Below are positions 18,701 to 27,864 of a stretch of 64,000 nt of DNA, piece by piece; the first letter of the stretch is position 1; each line of letters begins with the position of its first letter. A program made the position numbers and the translations under genes. Source of the DNA: Microbispora rosea (lineage in GTDB: Bacteria; Actinomycetota; Actinomycetes; Streptosporangiales; Streptosporangiaceae); contig NZ_FTNI01000030.1 of the NCBI RefSeq assembly GCF_900156315.1, forward strand, positions 62,001 through 126,000, written 5' to 3'. A model generated the notes under the pieces. That model worked only from the letters and a program-made list of their open reading frames with translations, was not told the DNA's origin and searched no databases.

Positions 18701-19570
18701 CTGTGGTCGGCCACCGGGCCGTTCGAGATCGGCCGCTACAAGTGGGCCAACGTCTTCCAGTTCTACTTCCCCGGCTCGATCGACGAGGTCGCCGCCTGGC
18801 AGCGGGTCCTGACCCCTGAGGAGGTCGCGACGGAGGCGCGGTCGGAGTCGCCGGCGTCCGGCCGCAACGACGTCGAGCTGGTGGCCGACTGGGACCCTGC
18901 GGGCGTCGCGGGGACGCAGGTGCCCGACTCGCTGTCGGGGTACGGCCGGGCGCTGGCGCTGGCCGGCGGCGCGTCGCTGGACGGCGAGGGCCTGGTGCTC
19001 GACGGCGTGGACGACGCCGCCACCACCGCGGGCCCGGTCGTGGACGACCTGGGCTCGTTCACGGTCACCGCGAAGGTCGAGCTCGGCCGGGACAAGATCC
19101 TGGAGAAGCCGATCGGGACCGTCGGCCAGGTGGCCGGGCAGCGCACCGCCGACGGGTCGTCGTGGGGCCTGTGGTTCGAGCTGACCGGCAAGGAGACGCA
19201 GCTCGACGACGACGGCAACGAGGTCAGCGTCCCGGTCGGCTTCTGGCGCTTCGGCCGGGTCGGCAAGGACGGCACGAAGACCTGGGTGAGCTCCGACACG
19301 CCTGCCAGCCTGGACAGCCCGGTCCGCCTGACCGGCGTGTACGACGCCCTGGCGGCGAACGGGCGCGTGGTGCGGCTCTACGTGGGCCACGAGCAGAACG
19401 ACCTCGACATGGCCTACACCGCCGTGCCCGGGTCGGGCGACTTCGCGGCCGGCAAGGGCTTCAGCGCGACCTCCTGGGGTCACTTCCTCCCCGCGAGGAT
19501 CACCGATCTGCGGCTGTGGGCGGGCGCCATGGCCGATTCCGACCAGATGGACGCCGTCATCGGCGACTGA
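15794..19570 (+). CDS. Secreted LamG-domain protein, RHS partner
   Basis: This 1258-residue protein has an N-terminal Sec signal ending near residue 33 (AAMAAQ). A beta-rich domain (about 40-240) is followed by a Ser/Ala/Pro-rich linker (about 245-320), a DNRLRE-like domain starting DPTVTWGETDRTLLRSDGY, a fibronectin-like section, and two LamG/concanavalin-like domains at about 790-1030 and 1050-1250. LamG modules bind glycans or surface proteins. It lies 101 bp before an RHS giant on the same strand. This order is common in actinomycetes and suggests the two are exported together, with the LamG protein as an adhesin or carrier; that role is inferred. Confidence 0.88.
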   Translation: MFRLPGLRSWRALTAVVVAGVLVGTGAPPAAMAAQEGRTGSDTGLLDGWQQALKRAAEIREPVEVTDARTEFTTTYANPDGESFRLEQSTAPVRVKGADGAWVSPDATLERRADGSVGPVAAAVGVSFSGGGDGGNLVTMNRDGRTLALGWPGTLPEPVLDGPNATYPDVLPDVDLRMTATTEGFRQVLIVKTPQAADNPALAKIRYAVKSSGLKVEQTADGGMSATDGNATEVFTSPPAAMWDSTGDPAAGQPGTAGAPAAPSSSAPSSPAPSAASTSSAKGGAPQGAPADGSPEPASPPSEGSPAEGQAADGPAPGAGHAELPIEVGKDTLTLVPDAGLLRQKDESAYPVYIDPTVTWGETDRTLLRSDGYKSYNWGNGSNNQGEGVGHCGTWNGYYCGPGYTQRLYFQFSPASLKGKQVLSAAFRVTEPWAFQCSPRWVDLVRTNNFTSSTTWSGRPKELDWMVDRNVSAGRGSACDPDEPAAPIEFKDNPDETNENLTPTVKDFAAGKFSKLTLELRAHDEGDTSAWKRFRNDAVLVVDYVGMPGVPTGVGLVTGSGTVCETKESAPAVVSDPTPTMANTPQTLAGGESGAMLRGAFYVQKKNADGTWTQAFSTIERPTTGHVGDNVKVTADAPTLSEGVLYRYDSWTRSYYSNYTKWLAGTSSYLSAGWCYFKVDPTAPKAPVVTLGAPYTACTATSCAPAGGPGQSTTVSFGPASGDANNVAYQYRASTSSTWSSDVTGATAKAVITPPAAGTYSLYVRAKDNVGRYGATTVVDFLVAAGAGPVGRWHFDEGSGVAVDRGSGHHDATLSGGAVRDARGRRGEVWYDDAGTALDTPKVDQGLGLNGTSAYAATSGPVLETRSAYTVSAWVRLDKVSDDGIVLSQDGSGGYSPFLLWHEKDYGAFCFGVKEKDEATGKAYFGVCGKNGTSRANVWTHLAGTYDPATQKLSFYVNGVPQGTATVSGLWSATGPFEIGRYKWANVFQFYFPGSIDEVAAWQRVLTPEEVATEARSESPASGRNDVELVADWDPAGVAGTQVPDSLSGYGRALALAGGASLDGEGLVLDGVDDAATTAGPVVDDLGSFTVTAKVELGRDKILEKPIGTVGQVAGQRTADGSSWGLWFELTGKETQLDDDGNEVSVPVGFWRFGRVGKDGTKTWVSSDTPASLDSPVRLTGVYDALAANGRVVRLYVGHEQNDLDMAYTAVPGSGDFAAGKGFSATSWGHFLPARITDLRLWAGAMADSDQMDAVIGD

Positions 19571-19577
19571 CGGAGTC

Positions 19578-19604
19578 CGGGGACCGGCGAGCCGCCGGTC
19601 CCCG
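19578..19604 (+). terminator. Hairpin between LamG and RHS genes
   Basis: An 11-bp perfect stem (CGGGGACCGGC with its complement) around a 5-nt loop begins 8 bp after the LamG stop. It may partly terminate transcription and so lower RHS expression relative to the LamG protein, or stabilise the upstream message. Confidence 0.55.
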
Positions 19605-19671
19605 CGGCTCCCCCGCATCTTCCCCCGGCTGGTCCGCGGGTTCTCTCGTTTCCTCTCGAGGAGGTTGGGTC

Positions 19672-22600
19672 ATGCGACGGCCCGGAATACGTGCTGCCCT
19701 GGTGGCCGCGCTGGCGGTGGTGATCTCGTTACCCGTCGGGGTGACGGCGGCCTCGGCCGCCGCTGTCTCCGCGGAACAGGGCCCGCCCGGCGCCCCTCCC
19801 GTGCAGAAGCAACGGTCCAGCAAGGTCAGGGCGATGGACGCGAGCGGGGCGAAGGAGGCCAGGGAGCGGGTCGCCGCGTCCAGGGCACGCAACGACGCCG
19901 CCGCCGACCGGGCCGCCAAGGAGCGCGAGGCCGCCCGGTGGCCGAGCGCCGCCGAGGCCGACGTGCCGATCGGCGGCGCGCGGAGCGTCAGCGTGGGCGG
20001 GCTCCCGGTGAGCCTGGACAGCGCCGCCTCTGACAGTGCGGCGCCGGCCGCCACCCAGGCCACCGCCCAGGCCACGGACCAAGCCACCACTCAGGCCACG
20101 GATCAGGCCGTCCCCGGCACCGCGGACTCCCCGGAGGCGCAGGCCGCCGGTTCGCGGACGGCCCGCGTGCGGGTGCTCGACCGCGCCGCCGCCGAAGCGG
20201 CCGGCGTGGACGGCGTGCTGCTGACCGCATCGGCGCAGGCCCCCGGCACCGCGACGCTGAGCGTCGGCTACGCCGCCTTCGCCTCCGCGTACGGCGGCGG
20301 GTGGAGCGGCCGGCTGCGCCTGGTCCGGCTGCCCGCCTGTGCCGCGACCACCCCGGAGCGGGAGGAGTGCCGCACGCGGACCCCGCTGGACACCGGCAAC
20401 TCGGCCACGACGCAGACCCTCTCGGCGCCGGTCACGTTCGACGCCGCGCCGGCCGTGCTGGCCCTGACCGCAGACACCCCCGGTGAGGGAGGCGAGGCGG
20501 CCGACGGCAGCGGCAACTACGCCGCCACCCCGCTCGCCGCGTCGTCCACGTGGCAGGCGGGCGGCAACTCCGGCTCCTTCACCTGGTCCTACCCGATCGC
20601 CCCGGTGGAGCCGGCGGCGGGACCGGCGCCCGCGCTCGACCTGTCGTACGACTCGGGCAGCGTGGACGGGCGCACCTCCACCACCAACAACCAGGGCACC
20701 TCGATCGGCGAGGGCTTCGACACCGCCGCCACCTCCTACATCGACCGCCAGTTCGGCAACTGCGACGAGGACGGCCACGACAAGCAGTACGACCTGTGCT
20801 GGAAGTACGACAACGCCTCGCTCGTCCTCAACGGCAAGTCCACCGAGCTGGTCAAGGACGACACCAGCGGCAAGTGGCGGCTGAAGAACGACGACGCCTC
20901 CACGGTCACCCACTCCACGGGCGCCGACAACGGCGACGACGACGGCGAGTACTGGACCGTCGTCACCGGCGACGGCACCAAGTACGTCTTCGGCCTGAAC
21001 AAGCTGAGCGGCGCGGGCAGCCAGCGAACCAACTCGGTGTTCACGGTCCCCGTCTACGGCGACGACTCCGGTGAGCCCGGTTACAGCAAGGGCGACGCCT
21101 TCGCCGACCGCTCCGTCACCCAGGCGTGGCGGTGGAACCTCGACTACGCCGAGGACACCCACGGCAACGCCATGACGTACTGGTACACGGCGGAGACCAA
21201 CTACTACCGGAAGAACAAGTCGGCCACCGCGGCCACCTCCTACATCCGCGGCGGCTACCTCGACAAGATCCTCTACGGGCAGCGGTCCGACACGCTGTTC
21301 ACCGTGGACGCGCCCTACAAGGTCGCCTTCTCCTACGCCGAGCGCTGCACGGCCTCCGACTGCGGCAGTCTCACCAAGGACACCGCCGAGAACTGGCCCG
21401 ACGTCCCCTTCGACGCCATCTGCAAGAAGGACGCCGACAAGGACGACTGCCACGCCGAGAGCCCGGCCTTCTTCAGCCGCAAGCGCCTGGTGAAGATCGA
21501 GACGAGCGTCCTGTCCGGCACCGCGTACAAGCCGGTCGACTCCTGGGCGTTCACGCAGAAGTACCTGGACGGCGGCGACATCGGCAGCTCCGCCGACCAG
21601 ACGCTGTCGCTGATGTCGATCGTGCGGACGGGCTCCGCCGCCGACACGCCGATGACGCTCGACCCCGTCTCGTTCACCTACGCCATGCGGCCCAACCGGG
21701 TCGCCGGCGGCACCCAGCCGGGCGGCGGCAACATTCTGCCTTTGACCAGGCCGCGCATCGAGACGGTCACCTCGGAGACCGGCGCGATCACCACGGTCAG
21801 CTACAACGAGCCCGAATGCGTGCGCGGCTCCACCATGCCGAAGGGCGAGGACGACAACGCGCTGTCCTGCTATCCGCAGTTCTGGCACATCAACGGCGCC
21901 ACCGACGCCTCGATCGACTGGTTCAACAAATACCGCGTGCTCGCGGTGAACATCGCCGACCCGGCGGGGTACAACCCGCTCGTCGAGTACGCCTACGAGT
22001 ACTCCGCGCCCGGCTGGCGCTACAACGACAGCCCGTTCACCCCCTCCGACGAGCGCACCTGGTCGCTGTGGCGGGGCTATCAGAAGGTCACCACGTACGT
22101 CGGCGACGCCGACGGCACCCGCACCAAGACGGTGTCGGTCTACCTGCAGGGCATGAACGGCGACCGGCTGCTCAAGTCCACCAGCCCGAGGACGGTCGAC
22201 CCCGACAAGCGGCGCGCCGCAACCGTGCCGGGCCTCGACATCGCCGGTCTCGACGTGCCCGACCTCACCGACTCCGAGCAGTACGCCGGCTTCACCCGCG
22301 AGGAGGTCACCTACGACGGGTCGAACCCGGTCGACGTGACCGTCAACGACCCCTGGTCGGCGAAGACCGCCACCCAGCACAAGTCGTACGCCGACACCGA
22401 GGCCTACTACGTGCGCATGGGCAAGACGTCGGAGCACACCTACCTGACCGTCCCCAAGACCTGGCGCACCGTCACCACCTCCACGACGTACGACTCGTAC
22501 GGCATGGCGGTCAGTCAGGACAGCACGGGCGACACCGCGAAGAGCGGCGACGAGACCTGCACCCGCACCTGGTACGCCCGCGACGACGCCAAGGGCCTGA

Positions 22601-25600
22601 ACTCGCTGGTCTCCCGCACCCGCGTGGTCGGCCGCGCCTGCTCGGTGAAGGAGGCCGACCTGTCGCTGCCCGCCGACTCCGCCACCCCTGGCGACGTGCT
22701 GTCCGACACGGCCACCGTGTACGACAACACCGCCGCGACCGGGTGGTCGGCGAGCCAGAAGCCGGTGAAGGGCGACGCCACGTGGGTGGGACGGGCCACC
22801 GGCTATCCGTCGGCCGTCACCGGCGACGACCGCCCGCCGACCGGCTGGCAGCGCACCGGGTCGACCACCTACGACACGCTGGGCCGGCCGCTGACCGTGA
22901 CCGACGCGGGCGGCAACCCCACCACCACGGCGTACACGCCGACCGGCGCCGGGGTGCTCACGAAGACGGTGGAGACCAACGCCAAGCAGCAGAAGGCGAC
23001 GACGTTCCTCGACGGGACGCGCGGCCTTCCGGTGCGCACCTACGATCCGAACAACGGCAAGACCGAGCAGACCTACGACGCCCTCGGCAGGCTGACCGGC
23101 GTGTGGCTGCCCGACCGCAGCAAGGACGGCGGGCAGACCCCCACCTACGCCTACTCCTACGTGTACGAGCGGGGCAAGGCGCCCGCCATCGGCACCTCGA
23201 CCGTCAAGTCGTCCACCACGGCCAGCTGGTCGTACGAGATCTTCGACTCGCTGCTGCGGCCCATGCAGACGCAGAAGCCGACCCCGAACGGCGGGCGGCT
23301 GCTGACCGACACCCGTTACGACTCGCGCGGCCTCGCCTACGAGACCTACGCCGACATCTTCGACTCCAAGCAGACGCCGAACGCCACCTATACCCGGGAG
23401 GAGTACGGCGAGGCGCCCAAGCAGGCGAACCTCGTCTTCGACGGCGCCGGCCGGCAGATCCGCAGCACGTTCCTGTCGTACGGCGTGGAGAAGTGGACGA
23501 CCACCACGACCTACACCGGCGACTCCACCGCCGTCAGCGCGCCGACCGGCGGCACGGCGACCCGGACCATCACCGACGCGCTCGACCGCACGGTCGAACG
23601 GCGCGAGTACAACTCACCCTCCCCCGCCGACACCCAGTACGGCGCGCTGACCTCCAGCGGGTACACCTCCACGTCCTTCACCTACCGCGCCGACGACAAG
23701 GAACTGACCGTCACCGCTCCCGACGGCGCGAAGTGGTCCTACGCCTACGACCTGTTCGCCAGGCAGACCGGCATCGGCGACCCCGACAAGGGCGCGAGCA
23801 CCGTCCGCTACACCGCGCTCGACCAGACCGACACCGTCACCGGCGCGAACGGCACGGTCCTGCTGTACGGCTACGACGAGCTCGGCCGCAAGACCGGGCT
23901 CTGGTCGGGGTCGCGCACCGACGCGAACAAGCTGGCCGCCTGGACGTACGACACCGTGGCCAAGGGCCAGCTCACCTCGTCCACCAGTTACGACGGCGGC
24001 GTCTCCGGCAAGGCGTACACGAAGAAGGTCCTGGCGTACGACGGCCAGTATCGCGCCACCAGCACCGAGATCGACATCGACCCGAACGACCCGATGGTCC
24101 TGTCCGGAGCGGCGAAGACCAGCTACACCTTCGGCAGCGACTACAACCTCGACGGCACGCTGAAGAGCTCCACCGAGCCCGCGGCCGGCGCTCTGGCCGA
24201 GGAGAGGATCAGCCTCACCTACACGCCGACCGGGCAGGTGACCGGGCTGACCGGCACCACCGACTACCTGCAGAAGGCCGACTACAACGCGCTCGGCCAG
24301 CCCCTGCAGTTCACCCTCGGCCTGTCGGGGGCCACGGAGGCCAAGAAGACCTTCCTCAACAACACCTACGAGGAGGGGACCGACCGGCTGAAGCGGTCCT
24401 TCGTCACCACCCAGTCCACGCCGGTGAAGCCGCAGGATCTGGCCTACCACTACGACGACGCGGGCAACGTCACCGAGATCGCCGACACCCCCACACAGGA
24501 CGGCGCGGGACAGAACGACATCCAGTGCTTCACCTATGACGGGCAGCGGCGGCTGACCGAGGCGTGGACGCCAGCCACCGACGACTGCACCGGCAAGACG
24601 CTGGGCGGCGCCGCGCCGTACCGGACGGCCTACACCTACAACGCCTCGGGCCTGCGGGCGACGGAGACGCGCTACAGCGGCTCCACCGCCACCACCTCGA
24701 CGTACTGCTACGGCGACACCGCCAAGCGGCACGCCCTCACCGCGATCGTGACGGGCTCCTGCACGGGCGCGTCTGCCACCTACTCCTACGACAAGTCCGG
24801 CAACACGACCGGGCGCAACGGCCAGGTGCTGACCTGGGACGCGCAGGGCCGCATCGCGACCCTCACCCAGGGCACGCAGAAGACCGCCTACCTGTACGAC
24901 GCCGACGGCGGGCTGCTGATCCGCCGGGCGGTGGGCGACGGGGAGAGCGTGCTCTACCTCGGCGCCACCGAGATCCACTCGAAGAAGACCGGCAGCGCGG
25001 TCACGAACTGGGCCAGCCGCTTCTACGCCTCGGACACGCAGGTGATCGCGGTGCGCACCACTCAGGGCGGGAAGAACGCGGTCTCCTTCCTCGCCGGCGA
25101 CCAGCACGGCACCTCCTCGCTGTCGGTCGACGCGGCCGGTCAGGCGATCAGCAAGCGCTTCACCACCCCGTTCGGCGCGCCGCGCGGGAACACGGTCGGC
25201 GGCGCGTGGCCCGACGACAAGGGGTTCCTCGGCAAGCCCGCCGACGCCACCACCGGGCTCACCTACGTCGGAGCCCGCATGTACGACCCGGTGGTCGGCA
25301 GGTTCCTGAGCGTGGACCCGGTGCTGTCCACCGGCCAGGCCCAGTCGCTCAACGGCTACTCGTACGGGAACAACAGCCCCGTCACGTTCAGCGACCCGAC
25401 GGGCGAGGAGGTCGGCTCGCGGCCCAACTCCTGCCAGTACGACCTCAAGTACTGCGACAAGGAGACGCAGGCGGACGTCGGGTACGACCCGAAGACGGGC
25501 AAGGTCGACCCCGACAAGGGCGCCGAGCATCGGAAGAACAAGAAGAAGAAGAGCCGGCCGGTGCCGAGCCCGTCCCCGGGCCCGGCACCGAAGGCGCCGC

Positions 25601-26142
25601 CCGGCGGATGCTTCTGCCACTCGAACGGGATCAACCTGTTCAAGGCCCTGCTCATCCACCCGTTCCACTGGGGCAACAACACGAACGGCGCCAACGAGCT
25701 GGCCCTGAGCTACCACACGATGTTCAGCGACGGATCCTGTGAGCGCCGCGCCCTGCAGTACGTCTGCTACAACGGCTCCCCCGGAGGCGACCAGCCGATG
25801 ACGGTCGGGGACGTCCACTTCTACCCGTACTCGAAGAAGGACTTCGAGAACCGGCTGCGGGACGAGAAGCAGCGCCGGGACGACATCGCGCGGGTCGCCG
25901 GGCGGGAGACGGCCGACAAGTATGGGCCCAACCTCGAAAAGCACGAGGCGGTCCACTCGGAGCAGTGGGCGAGCTACAGCACCGCCACCGCCTACATCGC
26001 GGCGTACGGCTACCAGTCCTTCAAATCCCAGCGGGAGACCGGAAGTCCCGCGGCGACCAATTCCTTCGAGGTGGGGGCCAACCTGTGGTGGGGCAGCTAC
26101 ACGAACTGGCGGCCGCTCGAGTACCGCCTGCCGGGGACCTAG
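19672..26142 (+). CDS. RHS/YD-repeat polymorphic toxin with zincin-like C-terminus
   Basis: The protein has 2156 residues. It starts with a Sec signal (to about residue 28), then a coiled Ala/Arg-rich segment, an Ala/Thr/Gln-rich low-complexity stretch and a long series of YD/RHS repeats (motifs such as YDALGRLTGV and YDELGRKTGL). The conserved RHS core end GLTYVGARMYDPVVGRFLSVDP lies near residue 1864 and SDPTG near 1906. The variable tail after it (about 230 residues) has a Lys/Pro linker, a Cys-bearing segment, and KHEAVHSEQW with His2091, Glu2092 and His2095 arranged as HExxH, and Glu2133 as possible third zinc ligand. The tail is therefore likely a metallopeptidase-type effector. AGGAGG precedes the ATG at 19672. 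Confidence 0.9.
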   Translation: MRRPGIRAALVAALAVVISLPVGVTAASAAAVSAEQGPPGAPPVQKQRSSKVRAMDASGAKEARERVAASRARNDAAADRAAKEREAARWPSAAEADVPIGGARSVSVGGLPVSLDSAASDSAAPAATQATAQATDQATTQATDQAVPGTADSPEAQAAGSRTARVRVLDRAAAEAAGVDGVLLTASAQAPGTATLSVGYAAFASAYGGGWSGRLRLVRLPACAATTPEREECRTRTPLDTGNSATTQTLSAPVTFDAAPAVLALTADTPGEGGEAADGSGNYAATPLAASSTWQAGGNSGSFTWSYPIAPVEPAAGPAPALDLSYDSGSVDGRTSTTNNQGTSIGEGFDTAATSYIDRQFGNCDEDGHDKQYDLCWKYDNASLVLNGKSTELVKDDTSGKWRLKNDDASTVTHSTGADNGDDDGEYWTVVTGDGTKYVFGLNKLSGAGSQRTNSVFTVPVYGDDSGEPGYSKGDAFADRSVTQAWRWNLDYAEDTHGNAMTYWYTAETNYYRKNKSATAATSYIRGGYLDKILYGQRSDTLFTVDAPYKVAFSYAERCTASDCGSLTKDTAENWPDVPFDAICKKDADKDDCHAESPAFFSRKRLVKIETSVLSGTAYKPVDSWAFTQKYLDGGDIGSSADQTLSLMSIVRTGSAADTPMTLDPVSFTYAMRPNRVAGGTQPGGGNILPLTRPRIETVTSETGAITTVSYNEPECVRGSTMPKGEDDNALSCYPQFWHINGATDASIDWFNKYRVLAVNIADPAGYNPLVEYAYEYSAPGWRYNDSPFTPSDERTWSLWRGYQKVTTYVGDADGTRTKTVSVYLQGMNGDRLLKSTSPRTVDPDKRRAATVPGLDIAGLDVPDLTDSEQYAGFTREEVTYDGSNPVDVTVNDPWSAKTATQHKSYADTEAYYVRMGKTSEHTYLTVPKTWRTVTTSTTYDSYGMAVSQDSTGDTAKSGDETCTRTWYARDDAKGLNSLVSRTRVVGRACSVKEADLSLPADSATPGDVLSDTATVYDNTAATGWSASQKPVKGDATWVGRATGYPSAVTGDDRPPTGWQRTGSTTYDTLGRPLTVTDAGGNPTTTAYTPTGAGVLTKTVETNAKQQKATTFLDGTRGLPVRTYDPNNGKTEQTYDALGRLTGVWLPDRSKDGGQTPTYAYSYVYERGKAPAIGTSTVKSSTTASWSYEIFDSLLRPMQTQKPTPNGGRLLTDTRYDSRGLAYETYADIFDSKQTPNATYTREEYGEAPKQANLVFDGAGRQIRSTFLSYGVEKWTTTTTYTGDSTAVSAPTGGTATRTITDALDRTVERREYNSPSPADTQYGALTSSGYTSTSFTYRADDKELTVTAPDGAKWSYAYDLFARQTGIGDPDKGASTVRYTALDQTDTVTGANGTVLLYGYDELGRKTGLWSGSRTDANKLAAWTYDTVAKGQLTSSTSYDGGVSGKAYTKKVLAYDGQYRATSTEIDIDPNDPMVLSGAAKTSYTFGSDYNLDGTLKSSTEPAAGALAEERISLTYTPTGQVTGLTGTTDYLQKADYNALGQPLQFTLGLSGATEAKKTFLNNTYEEGTDRLKRSFVTTQSTPVKPQDLAYHYDDAGNVTEIADTPTQDGAGQNDIQCFTYDGQRRLTEAWTPATDDCTGKTLGGAAPYRTAYTYNASGLRATETRYSGSTATTSTYCYGDTAKRHALTAIVTGSCTGASATYSYDKSGNTTGRNGQVLTWDAQGRIATLTQGTQKTAYLYDADGGLLIRRAVGDGESVLYLGATEIHSKKTGSAVTNWASRFYASDTQVIAVRTTQGGKNAVSFLAGDQHGTSSLSVDAAGQAISKRFTTPFGAPRGNTVGGAWPDDKGFLGKPADATTGLTYVGARMYDPVVGRFLSVDPVLSTGQAQSLNGYSYGNNSPVTFSDPTGEEVGSRPNSCQYDLKYCDKETQADVGYDPKTGKVDPDKGAEHRKNKKKKSRPVPSPSPGPAPKAPPGGCFCHSNGINLFKALLIHPFHWGNNTNGANELALSYHTMFSDGSCERRALQYVCYNGSPGGDQPMTVGDVHFYPYSKKDFENRLRDEKQRRDDIARVAGRETADKYGPNLEKHEAVHSEQWASYSTATAYIAAYGYQSFKSQRETGSPAATNSFEVGANLWWGSYTNWRPLEYRLPGT

Positions 26143-26173
26143 GCTCGGAGGCAGCCGAAGGGAGAGGGAGACG

Positions 26174-26704
26174 ATGACGCGTGGAAGAAGGCCGGGGCGC
26201 GGGCGCACCGCCGTCGCGCTGGCCGCTCTGGCCTTCTTCGGCGCGGCGTGCGACTCCACCGCGCCCGCGCCCAAGGGCGTCCTCGCCGTCGAGCGCGCCG
26301 AGGACGGCGGGGTCAGGCTGCTGCTCGGCGGCTGCCCCGGCTACGTCGCCAGCGACTTCTCGGTGCTTGAGGACACCGACGACGACGGCGAGCTCGTCAC
26401 CTGGAGCGTGCACAACGGCGGCTGGACCGGGTCGGTGAACGAGATTCGGCTCTTCCAGCCGCCGCCCGAAGGCTGGCGGTCCGCCGACGACAGCCTCACC
26501 GCGCTGCAGGAGGGCGTCCCCTACATCGCCACCGTCAACGGCACCGCCGGCGACCTGAGCCTGCGGAGCAGGGTGCCGTTCACCACGGCCGACCTGGCGG
26601 GTCTCGGCCGCGGGCAGGTGCTGGCGTGGGCGGGAGGCGAGGAGACCGTGAAGACGAGCAGGGACGCCTTCCTGCGCGCCGACCCGGACCGCTGCCACCC
26701 GTGA
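26174..26704 (+). CDS. Exported small protein, candidate immunity factor
   Basis: This 176-residue protein begins 31 bp after the RHS gene. The N-terminus is Arg-rich, followed by a hydrophobic helix ending in FFGAACDS, so it is exported and may be lipid-anchored at Cys, although the position three before Cys is Gly rather than the usual Leu. The mature part contains a WSVHNGGWTGSVNEIRLF segment and no known domain. Its location right after a toxin tail is where immunity genes of polymorphic toxins sit; an exported immunity protein would fit a toxin acting outside the membrane. This role is inferred. GGGAGAGGGAG precedes the ATG. Confidence 0.7.
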   Translation: MTRGRRPGRGRTAVALAALAFFGAACDSTAPAPKGVLAVERAEDGGVRLLLGGCPGYVASDFSVLEDTDDDGELVTWSVHNGGWTGSVNEIRLFQPPPEGWRSADDSLTALQEGVPYIATVNGTAGDLSLRSRVPFTTADLAGLGRGQVLAWAGGEETVKTSRDAFLRADPDRCHP

Positions 26705-26713
26705 CCCGTCACG

Positions 26714-27187
26714 TCAGGCGCTGCTCGCCACGTTCTGGATGGCACGGGCGAGGCGGGCGAGATCGACGCCCTCGAGGTGGTCGAGGAAGTGCCGGCGCAC
26801 GCTGGCCAGGTTGCTCGGCCACGCCTGTTCCAGGCGGGCGAGACCGGCGTCGGTGAGGACCGCGTTGAACCCGCGGGCGTCGTCGTCGCACCTGACCCGG
26901 TCGACCAGGCCCTGCCGCTCCAGGACGGAGACGATGCGCGTCATCCCACTCAGGGAGAGCTCGCAGGCGACCGCGAGCTCCCCCATCCTCATCCGCCGCT
27001 GCGGCGCCTCCGACAGCCGCATCAGGGCGATCCACTCGATGAGCGGCATCTGGTGTTCACGCACCATGTCGGCGTCGATGGCGCGGGGCAGCGCGTAGAT
27101 CAGGCGAGGCAGCGCGCGGATCAACGCCTCCTCCTCGGAGGTCAGCGGCTGCGCCGGCGGCACCGGCTGCGATGTGGTCATGGCCAC
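26714..27187 (-). CDS. MarR-family transcriptional regulator
   Basis: This 157-residue regulator has the MarR winged helix: RMRMGELAVACELSLSGMTRIVSVLERQGLV (about residues 67-97, recognition helix within) and the wing RCDDDARGFNAVLTDAG. Flanking helices provide dimerisation. It is divergent from the FMN reductase and SDR genes and most likely represses them and itself in response to a small aromatic or oxidant ligand. ATG 27187 and ATG 27181 are both possible starts. A TAGAAT hexamer about 8 bp before the start would make the message leaderless or nearly so. Confidence 0.93.
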   Translation of the reverse strand: MAMTTSQPVPPAQPLTSEEEALIRALPRLIYALPRAIDADMVREHQMPLIEWIALMRLSEAPQRRMRMGELAVACELSLSGMTRIVSVLERQGLVDRVRCDDDARGFNAVLTDAGLARLEQAWPSNLASVRRHFLDHLEGVDLARLARAIQNVASSA

Positions 27188-27190
27188 ATT

Positions 27191-27240
27191 CTACTTGCTT
27201 GCTTCACAAACGAAGTACCTCATATGGTTTCTTCGCGAAG
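27191..27240. promoter_or_regulatory. Candidate MarR operators in divergent promoter
   Basis: The 83-bp divergent space is AT-rich and contains two related dyads: GCTTCACAAACGAAGT (about 27201-27216, CTTC and GAAG with a 6-bp spacer) and CTTCGCGAAG (27231-27240, perfect). Both have the CTTC...GAAG core, which fits two binding sites for the adjacent MarR dimer, one over each promoter. Confidence 0.5.
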
Positions 27241-27270
27241 CAATCATTTCTCGCGGAAGTGGAGATCGTC

Positions 27271-27831
27271 ATGACCAGAATCGGGATCATCCTCGGCAGC
27301 ACCCGCCCCGGACGCAACGGGGAGGCCGTCGCCCGCTGGGTGCACCAGGTCGCCGGGCAGCGGACCGACGCGGAGTTCGAGCTTGTGGACCTGCTCGACT
27401 ACAAGCTCCCGCACCTCGATGAGGCGCTGCCGCCGTCGTTGGGCCAGTACAGCCAGCCGCACACCATGGCGTGGGCCGACAAGATCGCGTCGTTCGACGG
27501 GTTCGTCATGGTGACGCCCGAATACAACCACTCGACGTCGGGCGCACTGAAGAACGCCATCGACTTCCTGTACGGCGAGTGGAACAACAAGGCCGTCGGC
27601 TTCGTCAGCTACGGCTCGGTCGGCGGCACCCGGGCGGTGGAACACCTGCGCCTGATCGCCGGCGAGCTCCAGATGGCCGACGTGCGGGCTCAGGTGGCGC
27701 TGTCGCTCTTCACCGACTTCAAGGACTTCAGCGTGTTCACGCCCAACGAATTCCAGCGTGACTCGCTCACCGCGATGTTGGACCAGGTCGTGGCGTGGAG
27801 CACGGCGCTCGCGCCGCTGCGCGCCCGCTGA
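27271..27831 (+). CDS. NADPH-dependent FMN reductase
   Basis: This 186-residue flavodoxin-like protein starts with IGIILGSTRPGRNGEAV, the FMN phosphate-binding loop of the azoreductase/FMN-reductase family, and has TPEYNHSTSGALKNAIDFL near residue 88, the second flavin-contact motif. Members reduce FMN, quinones or azo compounds with NAD(P)H. It is 33 bp upstream of an SDR gene and divergent from a MarR regulator, an arrangement typical of an inducible redox-detoxification operon. Confidence 0.93.
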   Translation: MTRIGIILGSTRPGRNGEAVARWVHQVAGQRTDAEFELVDLLDYKLPHLDEALPPSLGQYSQPHTMAWADKIASFDGFVMVTPEYNHSTSGALKNAIDFLYGEWNNKAVGFVSYGSVGGTRAVEHLRLIAGELQMADVRAQVALSLFTDFKDFSVFTPNEFQRDSLTAMLDQVVAWSTALAPLRAR

Positions 27832-27864
27832 GTTCGCGCCGACTCGGGGATCAGGAGGAACTCC

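Noticed and set aside
16688-19618. Very long minus-strand frame opposite the LamG gene
   Set aside because: Arg/Val/Gly/His-rich without domains; the plus strand shows a signal peptide and LamG domains.
19729-26274. Long minus-strand frames opposite the RHS gene
   Set aside because: They are shadows of the repetitive YD-repeat coding sequence; no recognisable domain or start site.
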